From the NCBI GenBank assembly GCA_017471085.1, contig JAFUWW010000061.1, forward strand, positions 1-64,000: 64,000 bases of DNA. Reading direction: 5' to 3'. Position numbers and translations under genes: made by a program. The first letter of the stretch is position 1. Each line of letters starts with the position of its first letter. The DNA is from Bacteroidales bacterium (GTDB lineage: Bacteria; Bacteroidota; Bacteroidia; Bacteroidales; UBA932). This document shows, in pieces, positions 51,132-61,713 of this stretch. Below the pieces are notes generated by a model. That model did not search any database and was not told the DNA's origin. It saw nothing but the letters and a program-made list of their open reading frames with translations.

Positions 51132-51717
51132 GAGGCTTTTGTTGGTCGTTCCTTCGGCCATCGTGGCCAAGGGACTGGAGCAGATTTTCAACGACCTGGG
51201 CGAATTCGAGGTGTGCGCCATCCTGTCGGACCTTTCCGGCACCGGCGACGCCCAGCTCCGTTCCATCGCCCCGGACGTGGTGATTCTGGATCCCTGCATT
51301 TTCGACTATGCCTCGCGGCTCAGCGCCAAGAACCGCCTGTCGGCCCTTACCGACGCGGTGATTCTGGCGGTGGCAGGGCCTTTTTCCGACGAAGAGGCGC
51401 TCCGGCAGTGGGACGGCGTCATCGGCCTGATGGACAGCCCTACGGCCATTATCCGGAAGGTGCGGGCGGCGCTGGAAGGCCGGGAAGACGCACCCAAGCC
51501 GGAAGGGGAGGAACTCAGCGCCCGCGAGAAGGAAATCCTGGTGTGCGTGGCCAAGGGCATGCTCAACAAGGAGATTGCCGACCTGTACAACATTTCCATC
51601 TACACCGTCATCACCCACCGCAAGAACATCACCCGCAAGACGGGCATCAAAACCGTAGCCGGCCTCACCGTCTATGCATTGCTGAACAATCTGATCGACA
51701 TGAACACTGTAGAATAA
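51124..51717 (+). CDS. LuxR-type response regulator with degenerate receiver
   Basis: A 197-residue protein. The receiver-like domain (residues 1-115) has the putative phospho-site aspartate in VVILDPCIFD near 56, but the acidic pair normally found at LLIVDDH is replaced by LLVVPSAIV, so phosphorylation is doubtful. The C-terminal LuxR helix-turn-helix (EELSAREKEILVCVAKGMLNKEIADLY split near 135-160, then VITHRKNITRKTGI) is intact. It overlaps the hemerythrin gene and precedes apt by three bases, so the trio forms one operon. Its input may come from the hemerythrin protein rather than a kinase. Confidence 0.88.
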   Translation: MSRRLLLVVPSAIVAKGLEQIFNDLGEFEVCAILSDLSGTGDAQLRSIAPDVVILDPCIFDYASRLSAKNRLSALTDAVILAVAGPFSDEEALRQWDGVIGLMDSPTAIIRKVRAALEGREDAPKPEGEELSAREKEILVCVAKGMLNKEIADLYNISIYTVITHRKNITRKTGIKTVAGLTVYALLNNLIDMNTVE

Positions 51718-51720
51718 ACT

Positions 51721-52299
51721 ATGGATTACAAAAAGTATCTGAAATTCTATCCGAACTTTCCCATCGAGGGTGTCAATTTCGTGGATATCATGCCTTTCAT
51801 CCAGGACAAGGCGCTTTTCACTTCGCTGGTCAAGGATTTGGGCGCGCTTTGCGTCTGCCCCAACATCGTGGCGCCGGAAGCCCGTGGTTTCCTGTTCGCC
51901 GCTCCCATGCTGGCCCTCTGCCCGCATGTGGAGAACATCATCCCTTTCCGCAAGAAAGGCAAACTGCCCTATGCGGAAGGAGACCTGGTAGGCCTGGAGA
52001 TAACCAAGGAATACGGCAAGGACCAGATTTATTTCCGTCTGTCCGACGTGGCGGCGGGAAAACCCGAAGGAGACGTGTTCGAGGTCACCTTTTTTGACGA
52101 TATCCTGGCCACCGGCGGTACGGCCATGGGCATAGCCAAGGGGCTGGAGTCCCACAAAGTGGTGGTGGACGGGAAGTCCTACGGGATCAAGGTGAAGGAT
52201 TTCGTGTTTCTGGTGGAGATTGACGATCTGCCCGGCCGGTCCTTGCTGGAAGGAATCGCCCCGGTCAAGGCCCTGATCCACGTCAGAGAGTCGGAGTAG
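51721..52299 (+). CDS. apt: Adenine phosphoribosyltransferase-like protein
   Basis: A 192-residue type I PRTase. The N-terminal YKKYLKFYPNFPIEGVNFVD and IVAPEARGFLFAAPM near residue 55 match adenine PRTases. The PRPP loop is FFDDILATGGTAMGIA near 122. A C-terminal extension (GLESHKVVVDGKSYGIKVKD) differs from the short classical form. It would salvage adenine to AMP. It is the last gene of the hemerythrin/LuxR operon. Its 3' end overlaps the converging minus-strand gene by 17 bases. Confidence 0.82.
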   Translation: MDYKKYLKFYPNFPIEGVNFVDIMPFIQDKALFTSLVKDLGALCVCPNIVAPEARGFLFAAPMLALCPHVENIIPFRKKGKLPYAEGDLVGLEITKEYGKDQIYFRLSDVAAGKPEGDVFEVTFFDDILATGGTAMGIAKGLESHKVVVDGKSYGIKVKDFVFLVEIDDLPGRSLLEGIAPVKALIHVRESE

Positions 52300-52795
52300 G
52301 GTCTGCGCTGCCGTCGGAGGCCTTGAAGTCGAACCGGCTGCCGTGCCAGGTCCAGGAACACAGTGCCTCTCCGCGGCGGATTGAAAGCACCTGGCGGAAG
52401 ATGCGGATTTCCGAGACGCCGTCGGCCCCCATCCGGCCGATGGCCTTCCATCGGCCCCCGGAAAGCGAATAGACGGTGGCGGAGAGCCTTTCTCCGCTGC
52501 GGCGGCCTACGACAAGTTCCGGCGCTCCGTTCCCGGTAAAATCATGGATGCCGATGACGGTGTCGCCGGCGCCGCTTTCCATGGAAGTGCCGTCGATGGC
52601 GACCGTTCCGTCATTCACTACGGCCGTGTGTCCGCTGCCGCCGGCGCGGAAATCCAGCGAACCGGCGTTCCCGAAGAAATAACTGTCCAGTCCAAGGACG
52701 AAAGTCTTGGACGCGTTGTCGCTGTAGGAACGGGTCTGCGCCCGGCCGGGAATGAGGGCAGCCCAAACCGCCAAAAAACAAAAAAGTCGTCTCAT
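52283..52795 (-). CDS. Small exported protein, function unknown
   Basis: A 170-residue protein with a signal peptide (MRRLFCFLAVWAALIPGRA). The mature part is beta-rich and holds a VIGIHDFTGNGAPELVVG stretch that looks like a single FG-GAP/VCBS-type calcium-binding blade (DxxGNG..xLV). A C-terminal segment is rich in tryptophan and serine. The ATG at 52795 is chosen because the TACCTTTG promoter lies six bases upstream. Its end overlaps the apt coding end by 17 bases on the opposite strand. Confidence 0.7.
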   Translation of the reverse strand: MRRLFCFLAVWAALIPGRAQTRSYSDNASKTFVLGLDSYFFGNAGSLDFRAGGSGHTAVVNDGTVAIDGTSMESGAGDTVIGIHDFTGNGAPELVVGRRSGERLSATVYSLSGGRWKAIGRMGADGVSEIRIFRQVLSIRRGEALCSWTWHGSRFDFKASDGSADPTPTL

Positions 52796-52801
52796 ACCCT
52801 G

Positions 52802-52809
52802 CAAAGGTA
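52802..52809 (-). promoter_or_regulatory. -7 element TACCTTTG of the small exported protein gene
   Basis: A perfect TAnnTTTG on the minus strand, six bases from the ATG at 52795. Confidence 0.65.
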
Positions 52810-52845
52810 ATTATTAATCTCTTCATAATTGCCGTGCATTGATAA

Positions 52846-55942
<3,097 letters not shown>

Positions 55943-55949
55943 CGCCCTG

Positions 55950-55984
55950 AAAAAAACGGGATGCCTCCCGAAGGTGACATCCCG
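55950..55984 (-). terminator. Intrinsic terminator of the minus-strand small RNA
   Basis: Seven-base perfect stem with a 14-base loop and seven Ts on the minus strand. Confidence 0.75.
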
Positions 55985-56015
55985 ACCGATAAAGACAGAG
56001 AGAGTTTTATTGGTA
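55950..56015 (-). ncRNA. Candidate small RNA of about 65 bases opposite the guaA downstream region
   Basis: On the minus strand a promoter box (56019-56026) is followed after about 31 bases by the stem CGGGATG/CATCCCG (arms 55978-55984 and 55957-55963) and seven Ts. No ORF of note fits. It lies between the guaA stop and the minus-strand AraC gene's end. The hairpin T tract exists only on the minus strand, so it is not the guaA terminator. Confidence 0.5.
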
Positions 56016-56018
56016 CGG

Positions 56019-56026
56019 CAAAGATA
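56019..56026 (-). promoter_or_regulatory. -7 element TATCTTTG of the minus-strand small RNA
   Basis: A perfect TAnnTTTG on the minus strand with a TTG about 20 bases further upstream. Confidence 0.6.
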
Positions 56027-56098
56027 AACTCTCCGCTTTGTTGGCACAAGTGTTTTTGTTGCGAATCAGCAAAATCGGCGTTGCAAATTGAATAAATG

Positions 56099-56124
56099 AA
56101 AAGGGGGGCTTTACCCCCTTTTTT
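56099..56124 (-). terminator. Terminator overlapping the AraC gene stop codon
   Basis: AAAAGGGGG and CCCCCTTTT arms with a short loop that contains the TAA stop (56111-56113). On the minus strand the stem is followed by a T-rich stretch. The last codons of the gene thus double as the terminator arm. Confidence 0.75.
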
Positions 56125-57172
56125 GTAGGAATTCGCTGGGTGACAGCCCCGTAGCTTTCTTGAAGCCCCTGTAAAACGACGTTCTGTCGCTGTATCCGGC
56201 CAGATCGGCCATGGAGGCGAGCGGCATGTCCGGCTGCTCGTCCATCAACGCCTTTACATAGGCCACTCTTTTGGTGTTGATGTAATCGGAAAAGGTCATT
56301 CCCGTCAGCTGGTTGATGCTGTTGGATACATAGGTGCGGTTCGACCCTACGGCTTCGGCCACGTCCGAGATAAGCAGCCCCTTGTTGCGGAACAGCTGCT
56401 GCTTTTCCATCTGCGCCTCTATTTTCTCCATCAGGACCTGCTGCTGCCCCTCCGCGATGGAGGAATCGGCCTCTGACTGTTCTTCTTTTTCGGGAATCAG
56501 GAGCGCTTCGGCCGGAATATCCGTCTTGTAGCCGACATAGAAAATACAGAACAGCAGGAGCGAACACATTCCGGAAGGAAGTACCAGCAGGTCGCTGCCC
56601 AGGAATTGTTCCCTTCCGATCAGGGCGGCCGTCGAAGAGAGGACCGCCATTACCATCAGCAGGACCATCATGATAAAAATAGGATCCAGGGTCTTCCCTT
56701 CCGTGTCGGCATAATAATTCAGGGCTCTTTTGCGGAACCTTTGAAGGCCGATGGCAGCGTTGATGCTGGAAAACAGGGCGATGACCGGAATGCACAGCAT
56801 GGTCACCTCCTGCACACGGACCATATTACCGCCGGAAATCCCGGAATAAAGCCCCCACAGACTGATAAGTACCCCCGGAATGAGCCAGGGGGCGAAATGA
56901 TCCATCCTTCTTCTCTTGTGGATCAGGCAGCGGATGTAATAGTTGTAGAGCGGATAGACCGAGAGGGTGCAGAGGGAATACAGGCACTCGAAAGGCCAGG
57001 ATCCCTGTCCTGAAAAATAAACCAGATGGCAGGTATACAGGACGGTGGATACAATGCCGAATCCCGTAAAAACTTTCCGGGCTTTGTCCCTGCCGGGATG
57101 ATCCAGCAGGAGAAGGACAGTCCAAAACAGGCAGACGGTCATCGGAAGAACGGTGGCCAGGGTGTACAGCAT
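56111..57172 (-). CDS. Membrane-bound AraC-family transcriptional regulator
   Basis: A 353-residue protein with about seven hydrophobic segments in residues 1-215 (MLYTLATVLPMTVCLFWTVLLL at the start, LLVLPSGMCSLLLFCIFYVGY near 195) and a C-terminal AraC DNA-binding domain (about 245-353): GLLISDVAEAVGSNRTYVS, FSDYINTKRVAYVKALM and the second helix-turn-helix ASMADLAGYSDRTSFYRGFK. Membrane AraC regulators of this build are frequent in Bacteroidales; ligands are mostly unknown. It starts three bases after DUF456, so the two are probably one operon. Confidence 0.9.
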   Translation of the reverse strand: MLYTLATVLPMTVCLFWTVLLLLDHPGRDKARKVFTGFGIVSTVLYTCHLVYFSGQGSWPFECLYSLCTLSVYPLYNYYIRCLIHKRRRMDHFAPWLIPGVLISLWGLYSGISGGNMVRVQEVTMLCIPVIALFSSINAAIGLQRFRKRALNYYADTEGKTLDPIFIMMVLLMVMAVLSSTAALIGREQFLGSDLLVLPSGMCSLLLFCIFYVGYKTDIPAEALLIPEKEEQSEADSSIAEGQQQVLMEKIEAQMEKQQLFRNKGLLISDVAEAVGSNRTYVSNSINQLTGMTFSDYINTKRVAYVKALMDEQPDMPLASMADLAGYSDRTSFYRGFKKATGLSPSEFLQKRG

Positions 57173-57175
57173 GGG

Positions 57176-57670
57176 CTAAAAGGCGTAGACAATAATGTAA
57201 AACAGCATCACTGCCGAGCAGATGAGTTTGATGCCTGTTCCGAAAATAAAGCCCAGGAAGGCTCCGAAGGCCGATTTCAGGGAGGAGATGGCCGGTTTGT
57301 TGGCCAGGAACAGCTCTGCCAGGAAGGCACCCAGCAGAGAACCCATGATCATGCCGATGGGCGGGTAGATAAGCCCGATGAACAGGCCGGCGACGGCTCC
57401 CCACCCGCCATATTTGCTGCCGCCGGTGAGTTTGGTGAAATAGGCGGGAACGATATAGTCAAGGATGCTTACCACAATGACGATGGCCAGCCAGATCAGG
57501 AGGAAACTGGTGGACATGGGGTTTCCTCCGCCGTCAAGGCCGGCGCCCCAGATATACAGGACCAGCATCCCCACCCAGCTGAGCGGGGGGCCCGGAAGAG
57601 CCGGAGCAACGCTGCCGATGATGCCGACGATGCCCAGAATGATGGCAAGGATGGCAATAAAAGTTTCCAT
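57176..57670 (-). CDS. DUF456 family membrane protein
   Basis: A 164-residue membrane protein with about five hydrophobic segments and glycine-rich motifs typical of DUF456: APALPGPPLSWVGMLVLY near 30, YGGWGAVAGLFIGLIYPPIGMI near 88, and a C-terminal SAFGAFLGFIFGTGIKL. The function is unknown. The ATG at 57670 is preferred because a TATTTTTG box ends four bases before it. It is divergent from the aminopeptidase P gene. Confidence 0.88.
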   Translation of the reverse strand: METFIAILAIILGIVGIIGSVAPALPGPPLSWVGMLVLYIWGAGLDGGGNPMSTSFLLIWLAIVIVVSILDYIVPAYFTKLTGGSKYGGWGAVAGLFIGLIYPPIGMIMGSLLGAFLAELFLANKPAISSLKSAFGAFLGFIFGTGIKLICSAVMLFYIIVYAF

Positions 57671-57674
57671 GGCA

Positions 57675-57682
57675 CAAAAATA
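57675..57682 (-). promoter_or_regulatory. -7 element TATTTTTG of the DUF456-araC operon
   Basis: A perfect TAnnTTTG on the minus strand, four bases from the ATG at 57670. A second match, TAATTTTG, lies further upstream on the same strand. Confidence 0.6.
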
Positions 57683-57687
57683 TTGAT

Positions 57688-57695
57688 TATCTTTG
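57688..57695 (+). promoter_or_regulatory. -7 element TATCTTTG of the aminopeptidase P gene
   Basis: A perfect TAnnTTTG, 22 bases before the ATG at 57718. It is five bases from the divergent element, so the two promoters interlock. Confidence 0.68.
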
Positions 57696-57717
57696 GACAA
57701 ACAAAATTAAAATCACT

Positions 57718-59121
57718 ATGTTTTACAAGGATGTTTATATAAGAAGGCGCCGGACGCTGCTTGAAAAAATGCAGGAATCCGGGCAGAAAGGACTGATTCT
57801 TTTCGTGGGAAATGCAGAGGCTCCCGCCCAATATAAAGACAACTGCTACAAATGGCGTCAGGACAGCTCCTGGCTGTATTTCTTCGGCTTGGACGAACCC
57901 CGCTACGCAGCCTTGCTGGACATAGATTCCGGCGAGGAGACCCTCTTTGCCGATGACGTGGAAATCGACGATATCATCTGGATGGGGCCGCAGCCGACCA
58001 TTGCCTCCCTTGCCGCCTCCGTGGGCGTAGGAAAGAGCGCTCCGTACGCCGATTTGGACAAAGAGGTCTATGCCGCCAGAAAGGCCGGCAGGGACATCCA
58101 CTTCCTGGCTCCTTCCCGGTATTACAACACCCTCAAGCTCATGGAATTGCTTGGCTGCCAGCGGATAGACCGCAAAGTCTCCGAGCCGCTCACCCGGGCC
58201 GTCATCTCCATGCGCCTGATAAAGGAAGATATTGAAATCCAGGCCATCGACGCTGCTTGCGCCCTGGGTTACGAAATGCATTCGGTGGCCCGTGATTCCA
58301 TCGTCCCGGGCATCGTTGAGCAGGATATCGTGGGCAAGATGGAAGGCGTGGCGCTGGCCAAGGGCTGGGGCGTTTCCTTCCCCACCATCCTCACCCAGCA
58401 CGGTGAAACCCTGCACAACCACCTGCACGACAAAGTGATTGAACCCGGAAAACTGATGGTGATCGACGCCGGCGTGGAGAGCAACGAGCACTATGCGTCG
58501 GATTTCACCCGCACTTATCCCACCAGCGGCAAGTTCACCCGGAAGCAGCGGGAGGTGTACCAGATCGTGTACGAGTGCAACGAACTGGCTTTCAGCCTAA
58601 CCAAGCCGGGCGTTACTTATAGGGAAGTGCATCTGGCCACGGCCCGCAAGATGCTGGAAGGCCTGAGCGCCCTGGGCCTTGTGAAGGGAGACCTGGACGA
58701 GATGGTGGCAAAGGGCATTGCGGGTCTGTTCCAGCCGCACGGCCTGGGCCACAACATGGGCCTGGACGTACACGACATGGAAGACCTGGGCGAAAACCTG
58801 GTGGGGTACGACCCGGACCAGACCCGTGCCAAGCAGCTGGGCCTGGGTTCCCTGAGGATGGCCCGCCGCCTGGTCCCCGGCCATGTCATCACGGACGAAC
58901 CCGGCATTTACTTCATCCCCGCCCTCATCGAGAAGTTTAAGAAGGAAGGCCTGGGCTATGATTTCGTGAACTACGCCAAGCTGGAGGGCTACTACGACTT
59001 CGGCGGTATCCGCCTGGAAGACGACGTGCTGGTAACGGAGACAGGCGCCAGGAGATTGGGCCCCCATCGCCTGCCTGTAAGTCCGGATGATGTGGAAGCC
59101 GCCATGGCGGCCGCCCGTTAG
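57718..59121 (+). CDS. pepP: Xaa-Pro aminopeptidase (aminopeptidase P, M24B)
   Basis: A 467-residue cytosolic metallopeptidase that removes N-terminal residues before proline. The N-terminal creatinase-like domain (1-170) has YKWRQDSSWLYFFGLDEP. The M24 domain carries the metal ligands: aspartates in MVIDAGVESNEHYASDFTRT near 250, histidine in PHGLGHNMGLDVHDME near 345, and glutamates in VITDEPGIYFIP near 395 and FGGIRLEDDVLVTE near 430. The gene is intact, and its stop overlaps the converging gene by four bases (TTAG). Confidence 0.94.
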   Translation: MFYKDVYIRRRRTLLEKMQESGQKGLILFVGNAEAPAQYKDNCYKWRQDSSWLYFFGLDEPRYAALLDIDSGEETLFADDVEIDDIIWMGPQPTIASLAASVGVGKSAPYADLDKEVYAARKAGRDIHFLAPSRYYNTLKLMELLGCQRIDRKVSEPLTRAVISMRLIKEDIEIQAIDAACALGYEMHSVARDSIVPGIVEQDIVGKMEGVALAKGWGVSFPTILTQHGETLHNHLHDKVIEPGKLMVIDAGVESNEHYASDFTRTYPTSGKFTRKQREVYQIVYECNELAFSLTKPGVTYREVHLATARKMLEGLSALGLVKGDLDEMVAKGIAGLFQPHGLGHNMGLDVHDMEDLGENLVGYDPDQTRAKQLGLGSLRMARRLVPGHVITDEPGIYFIPALIEKFKKEGLGYDFVNYAKLEGYYDFGGIRLEDDVLVTETGARRLGPHRLPVSPDDVEAAMAAAR

Positions 59122-59693
59122 TTCAGATCTGCAATTTCCTCGGCCAGATTGTCGTACATGAGGCCCATGCGAACCCGCTGGCTCACATGGCTTTCCCCTT
59201 TGATCCCATCCACTTTAAGGACAAGGACAACCTCTCCGGTTTCTTTGTCCTTAAATTCTATCGTACCGGACATCTTCATGCCGCCTGCGTCCCTGCGGGC
59301 CCAGGGGTTGAACATGCTTCCGCCTTCTCCCAAATCCAGTTCATTCACGTGGATGGTCATTTCGTATGCATAGACATCTTCCGAACCGAAGGCGAAAACC
59401 TGCAGGCCACGGGAGTTCTCGTCATTGAAGGAGGCATAGAAGTATTGCTGGGCGAAAGTGGCTTCCTCGTCCCAATCTTCCACATAGTCGTCTCCTTTTT
59501 CCTTAAGGTATTCCATGAGGGGTTTTTCTTCCACTTGTGTGTTGGAATAGTCAAACTTTACAGAGCAGAGGGCTTCTTTTTCCCCCAGGATTTTCACATT
59601 GCCGGAAACAACAGAAACGTGGTCCGGCTTGCGGGCACTCACGATGCCGACAGACATCAGTGTCACGGCAAAAATGGCAAGAGATTTTTTCAT
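59118..59693 (-). CDS. Exported protein of unknown function
   Basis: A 191-residue protein with signal peptide MKKSLAIFAVTLMSVGIVSA. The mature part is mixed alpha/beta: a beta start (HVSVVSGNVKILG), an acidic segment (KEKGDDYVEDWDEEATFAQQ) and a beta-rich end (GTIEFKDKETGEVVLVLKVDGI, cut here at residue about 165). No family is recognised with certainty. A TATGTTTG box lies 21 bases upstream. A longer open frame upstream runs into repeats and has no promoter, so it is rejected. Confidence 0.75.
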   Translation of the reverse strand: MKKSLAIFAVTLMSVGIVSARKPDHVSVVSGNVKILGEKEALCSVKFDYSNTQVEEKPLMEYLKEKGDDYVEDWDEEATFAQQYFYASFNDENSRGLQVFAFGSEDVYAYEMTIHVNELDLGEGGSMFNPWARRDAGGMKMSGTIEFKDKETGEVVLVLKVDGIKGESHVSQRVRMGLMYDNLAEEIADLN

Positions 59694-59714
59694 GGCAGAT
59701 GGGATTTGTTTTTG

Positions 59715-59722
59715 CAAACATA
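59715..59722 (-). promoter_or_regulatory. -7 element TATGTTTG of the exported protein gene
   Basis: A perfect TAnnTTTG on the minus strand, 21 bases before the ATG at 59693. It partly overlaps the first copy of a 15-base direct repeat, TTTGTTTTTGCAAAC (59705-59719 and 59755-59769). Confidence 0.6.
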
Positions 59723-59751
59723 AGGAATAACTCGGTAATAAACAAGCGTTT

Positions 59752-59893
59752 CCTTTTGTTTTTGCAAACCTGACACCACATTGATGAGCAGCGACCCCAG
59801 TACGCCGGAGGCGATGGATTCCAAGAGCACGGCAATCTTGCCGGCATCGCGCAGACGCTGCGTAGTGGCTGGGTCGATGCCCTCCCTCTCCGG
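59752..59893 (-). pseudogene. Decayed 3' fragment of an nhaA-like gene
   Basis: On the minus strand this stretch reads IDPATTQRLRDAGKIAVL, then LLESIASGVLGSLLINVVSGLQKQK split over the next codons. The intact NhaA at 61714 ends IDPAVTQHLRDAGKIAVL...GSVASGVLGSLLINVVAKLQKNKK. DNA identity is high over about 100 bases. The front four-fifths of the gene are missing, and a frame shift separates the fragment from its upstream open frame. It is inverted relative to the intact gene, about 3 kb away. Confidence 0.85.
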
Positions 59894-60034
59894 CCACGTT
59901 GGTCATGAAATCGACCTTGGAGTGCCCTGCGGCTGTCAACGCGGCAAGGTTTTTGGCCGATAGGGCCCGTTTCGTTGCCACGTTGGTCATGAAATCGGCC
60001 TCGGAGTGCCCTGCGGCTGTCAACGCGGCAAGGA
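59893..60034 (-). repeat. Two direct repeats with 84-base period
   Basis: Copies of about 57 bases start at 59893 and 59977, with only a few differences, beginning GCCACGTTGGTCATGAAATC. The period of 84 keeps frame. On the minus strand each copy reads LAALTAAGHS(E/K)(A/V)DFMTNVA, but no start, promoter or known domain supports a real gene. It adjoins the nhaA fragment. Confidence 0.8.
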
Positions 60035-60095
60035 GCTTCCTTCCGGCCGGCTTGTTGCTTTCGGCATGCATTCTTGCACCGCCGCCGCTGCACAC

Positions 60096-60268
60096 CTGCA
60101 CTAAAGCACACTTTTGCCTTTCCAGGCCCCATTTCGTGCTTCAGCCACGCCTGCACTAAAGCACACTTTCGCTCTTCCAGGCCACATTTCGTGCTTCAGC
60201 CACGCCTGCACACCTGCACTAAAGCACACTTTTGCCTTTCCAGGCCCCATTTCGTGCTTTAGCCACAC
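60096..60268. repeat. Three tandem 55-base hairpin repeats
   Basis: Units start at 60096, 60151 and 60214; an extra CTGCACAC lies before the third. Each begins CTGCACTAAAGCACACTTT and ends ATTTCGTGCTTCAGCCACGC or close. CTAAAGCAC at the front pairs with GTGCTTTAG (or GTGCTTCAG) at the back, and GCC-TTTCCA-GGC can form an inner stem. The units differ at about eight positions, mostly outside the stem. They are not a CRISPR array: the units are contiguous and lack variable spacers. Confidence 0.85.
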
Positions 60269-60300
60269 ATCAAAAACAAGGCGCTTGTTTGAACAGAAAA

Positions 60301-60326
60301 CCATCAGCGAGCGAGCCCGCTGATGG
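60301..60326. repeat. Hairpin after the repeat array
   Basis: CCATCAGCG (60301-60309) and CGCTGATGG (60318-60326) form a perfect nine-base stem with an eight-base loop, without a T tract. The rest of 60269-60446 shows nothing further that I can name. Confidence 0.6.
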
Positions 60327-60446
60327 AATCTTGGCCGTTCATTGTGTTTGATGAGGCTTTAATCATTTTCAAGCCATTCCATGTGAAACAGGAGGGTGAG
60401 TTCCGTGCTGAATGAACCGCTTCTTGTCAAATTGAGTAAGAAGCGG

Positions 60447-60454
60447 TATCTTTG
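60447..60454 (+). promoter_or_regulatory. -7 element TATCTTTG of ahcY
   Basis: A perfect TAnnTTTG, 18 bases before the ahcY ATG at 60473. Confidence 0.7.
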
Positions 60455-60472
60455 CATACTAAATCGCTCGCT

Positions 60473-61711
60473 ATGGAAAGTCATATCAGAGATATCAACC
60501 TGTGGGAAAGCGGGGAGCTCAAGCTCAGCTGGGTCCGCAGCCACATGCCCCTTCTGGAGGGGATCGAAAAAGATTTCGCGGAAAGCAAGCCCTTCAAGGG
60601 TCTGAAAATCGCCCTCAGCGTGCATCTGGAGGCCAAAACGGCCCACCTGTGCGAGGTGCTCGCCGCCGGCGGGGCCCAGATGTACATCACCGGCTCCAAC
60701 CCCCTGAGCACCCAGGACGACGTCGCCGCCGCACTGGTGCACGAAGGCCTCAACGTGTTCGCCGTCCACGGCGCCACGGCCGAGGAGTACATGGACGATA
60801 TCCGCAGCGTGCTCAAAGCGGGCCCGAACATCATTATTGACGATGGCGGAGACCTCGTGACCACCCTGCACAACGAATTCCCGGAGCTGGTTCCCGGGGT
60901 GATCGGCGGCTGTGAAGAGACCACCACCGGCATCCTGCGCCTGAAGGCGATGGCAGCCGCCGGCGCCCTCCGGTTCCCCATGATGCTGGTGAACGACGCC
61001 GACTGCAAGCACCTGTTCGACAACCGCTACGGCACCGGCCAGAGCGTGTGGGACGGCATCAACCGCACCACCAACCTGATTGTGGCCGGCAAGAACGTGG
61101 TGGTGGCCGGATACGGCTGGTGTGGCAAGGGCGTGGCCATGCGGGCCAAGGGCCTGGGCGCGGAAGTGATTGTCACAGAGGTGGATCCCGTGAAGGCCAT
61201 GGAGGCCATTATGGACGGATTCAAAGTTATGCCGATGAGGGAGGCCGCCGCCCTGGGCGACATCTTCGTCACCGTCACGGGCTGCAAGGACGTCATTACC
61301 CCGGCCGATTTCCTCCGGATGAAAGAAGGCGCCATCTGCTGCAATGCAGGCCATTTCGACGTGGAGGTGGCCGTGGCCGACCTCCGCAAGATGGCCGTAA
61401 GCCATCGGCCCGCCCGCAACAATATCGAAGCCTATACCCTGGAGAACGGCCGCACGGTGTACATCATTGCCGAAGGCCGTCTGGTGAACCTCGCCGCCGG
61501 CGACGGGCACCCTGCCGAGATCATGGACATGTCGTTCGCCATCCAGGCGCTGAGCGCCCGGTACCTGGCCGACCATCGCGGCACCATCGGCACCGTCCTC
61601 AACCAGGTGCCCGCCGAGATAGACCGGGAAGTGGCCCTGCGCAAGCTCACGGACTGGGGCGTTTCCATCGACACGCTTTCTGCAGAACAGTATAACTATT
61701 TGTACAAGTAA
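60473..61711 (+). CDS. ahcY: Adenosylhomocysteinase
   Basis: A 412-residue NAD-dependent enzyme that splits S-adenosylhomocysteine into adenosine and homocysteine, removing the product of methyltransferases. The substrate domain has LSVHLEAKTAHLCEVLAAGGA near residue 45 and NPLSTQDDVAAAL. The NAD loop is VVVAGYGWCGKGVAMRAKGLG near 205. The C-terminal LTDWGVSIDTLSAEQYNYLYK replaces the usual KPDHYRY end. The length fits the short form lacking the 40-residue insert. nhaA follows after two bases. Confidence 0.95.
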   Translation: MESHIRDINLWESGELKLSWVRSHMPLLEGIEKDFAESKPFKGLKIALSVHLEAKTAHLCEVLAAGGAQMYITGSNPLSTQDDVAAALVHEGLNVFAVHGATAEEYMDDIRSVLKAGPNIIIDDGGDLVTTLHNEFPELVPGVIGGCEETTTGILRLKAMAAAGALRFPMMLVNDADCKHLFDNRYGTGQSVWDGINRTTNLIVAGKNVVVAGYGWCGKGVAMRAKGLGAEVIVTEVDPVKAMEAIMDGFKVMPMREAAALGDIFVTVTGCKDVITPADFLRMKEGAICCNAGHFDVEVAVADLRKMAVSHRPARNNIEAYTLENGRTVYIIAEGRLVNLAAGDGHPAEIMDMSFAIQALSARYLADHRGTIGTVLNQVPAEIDREVALRKLTDWGVSIDTLSAEQYNYLYK

Positions 61712-61713
61712 TT

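Noticed and set aside
59118..60101. A 327-codon minus-strand frame merging the exported protein with the upstream repeats
   Set aside because: The promoter box at 59715 and the signal peptide at 59693 mark the true start; the upstream part is repeats and a frame-shifted nhaA remnant.
60096..60268. CRISPR array
   Set aside because: The repeats are contiguous 55-base units with no unique spacers, only three copies and no cas genes.
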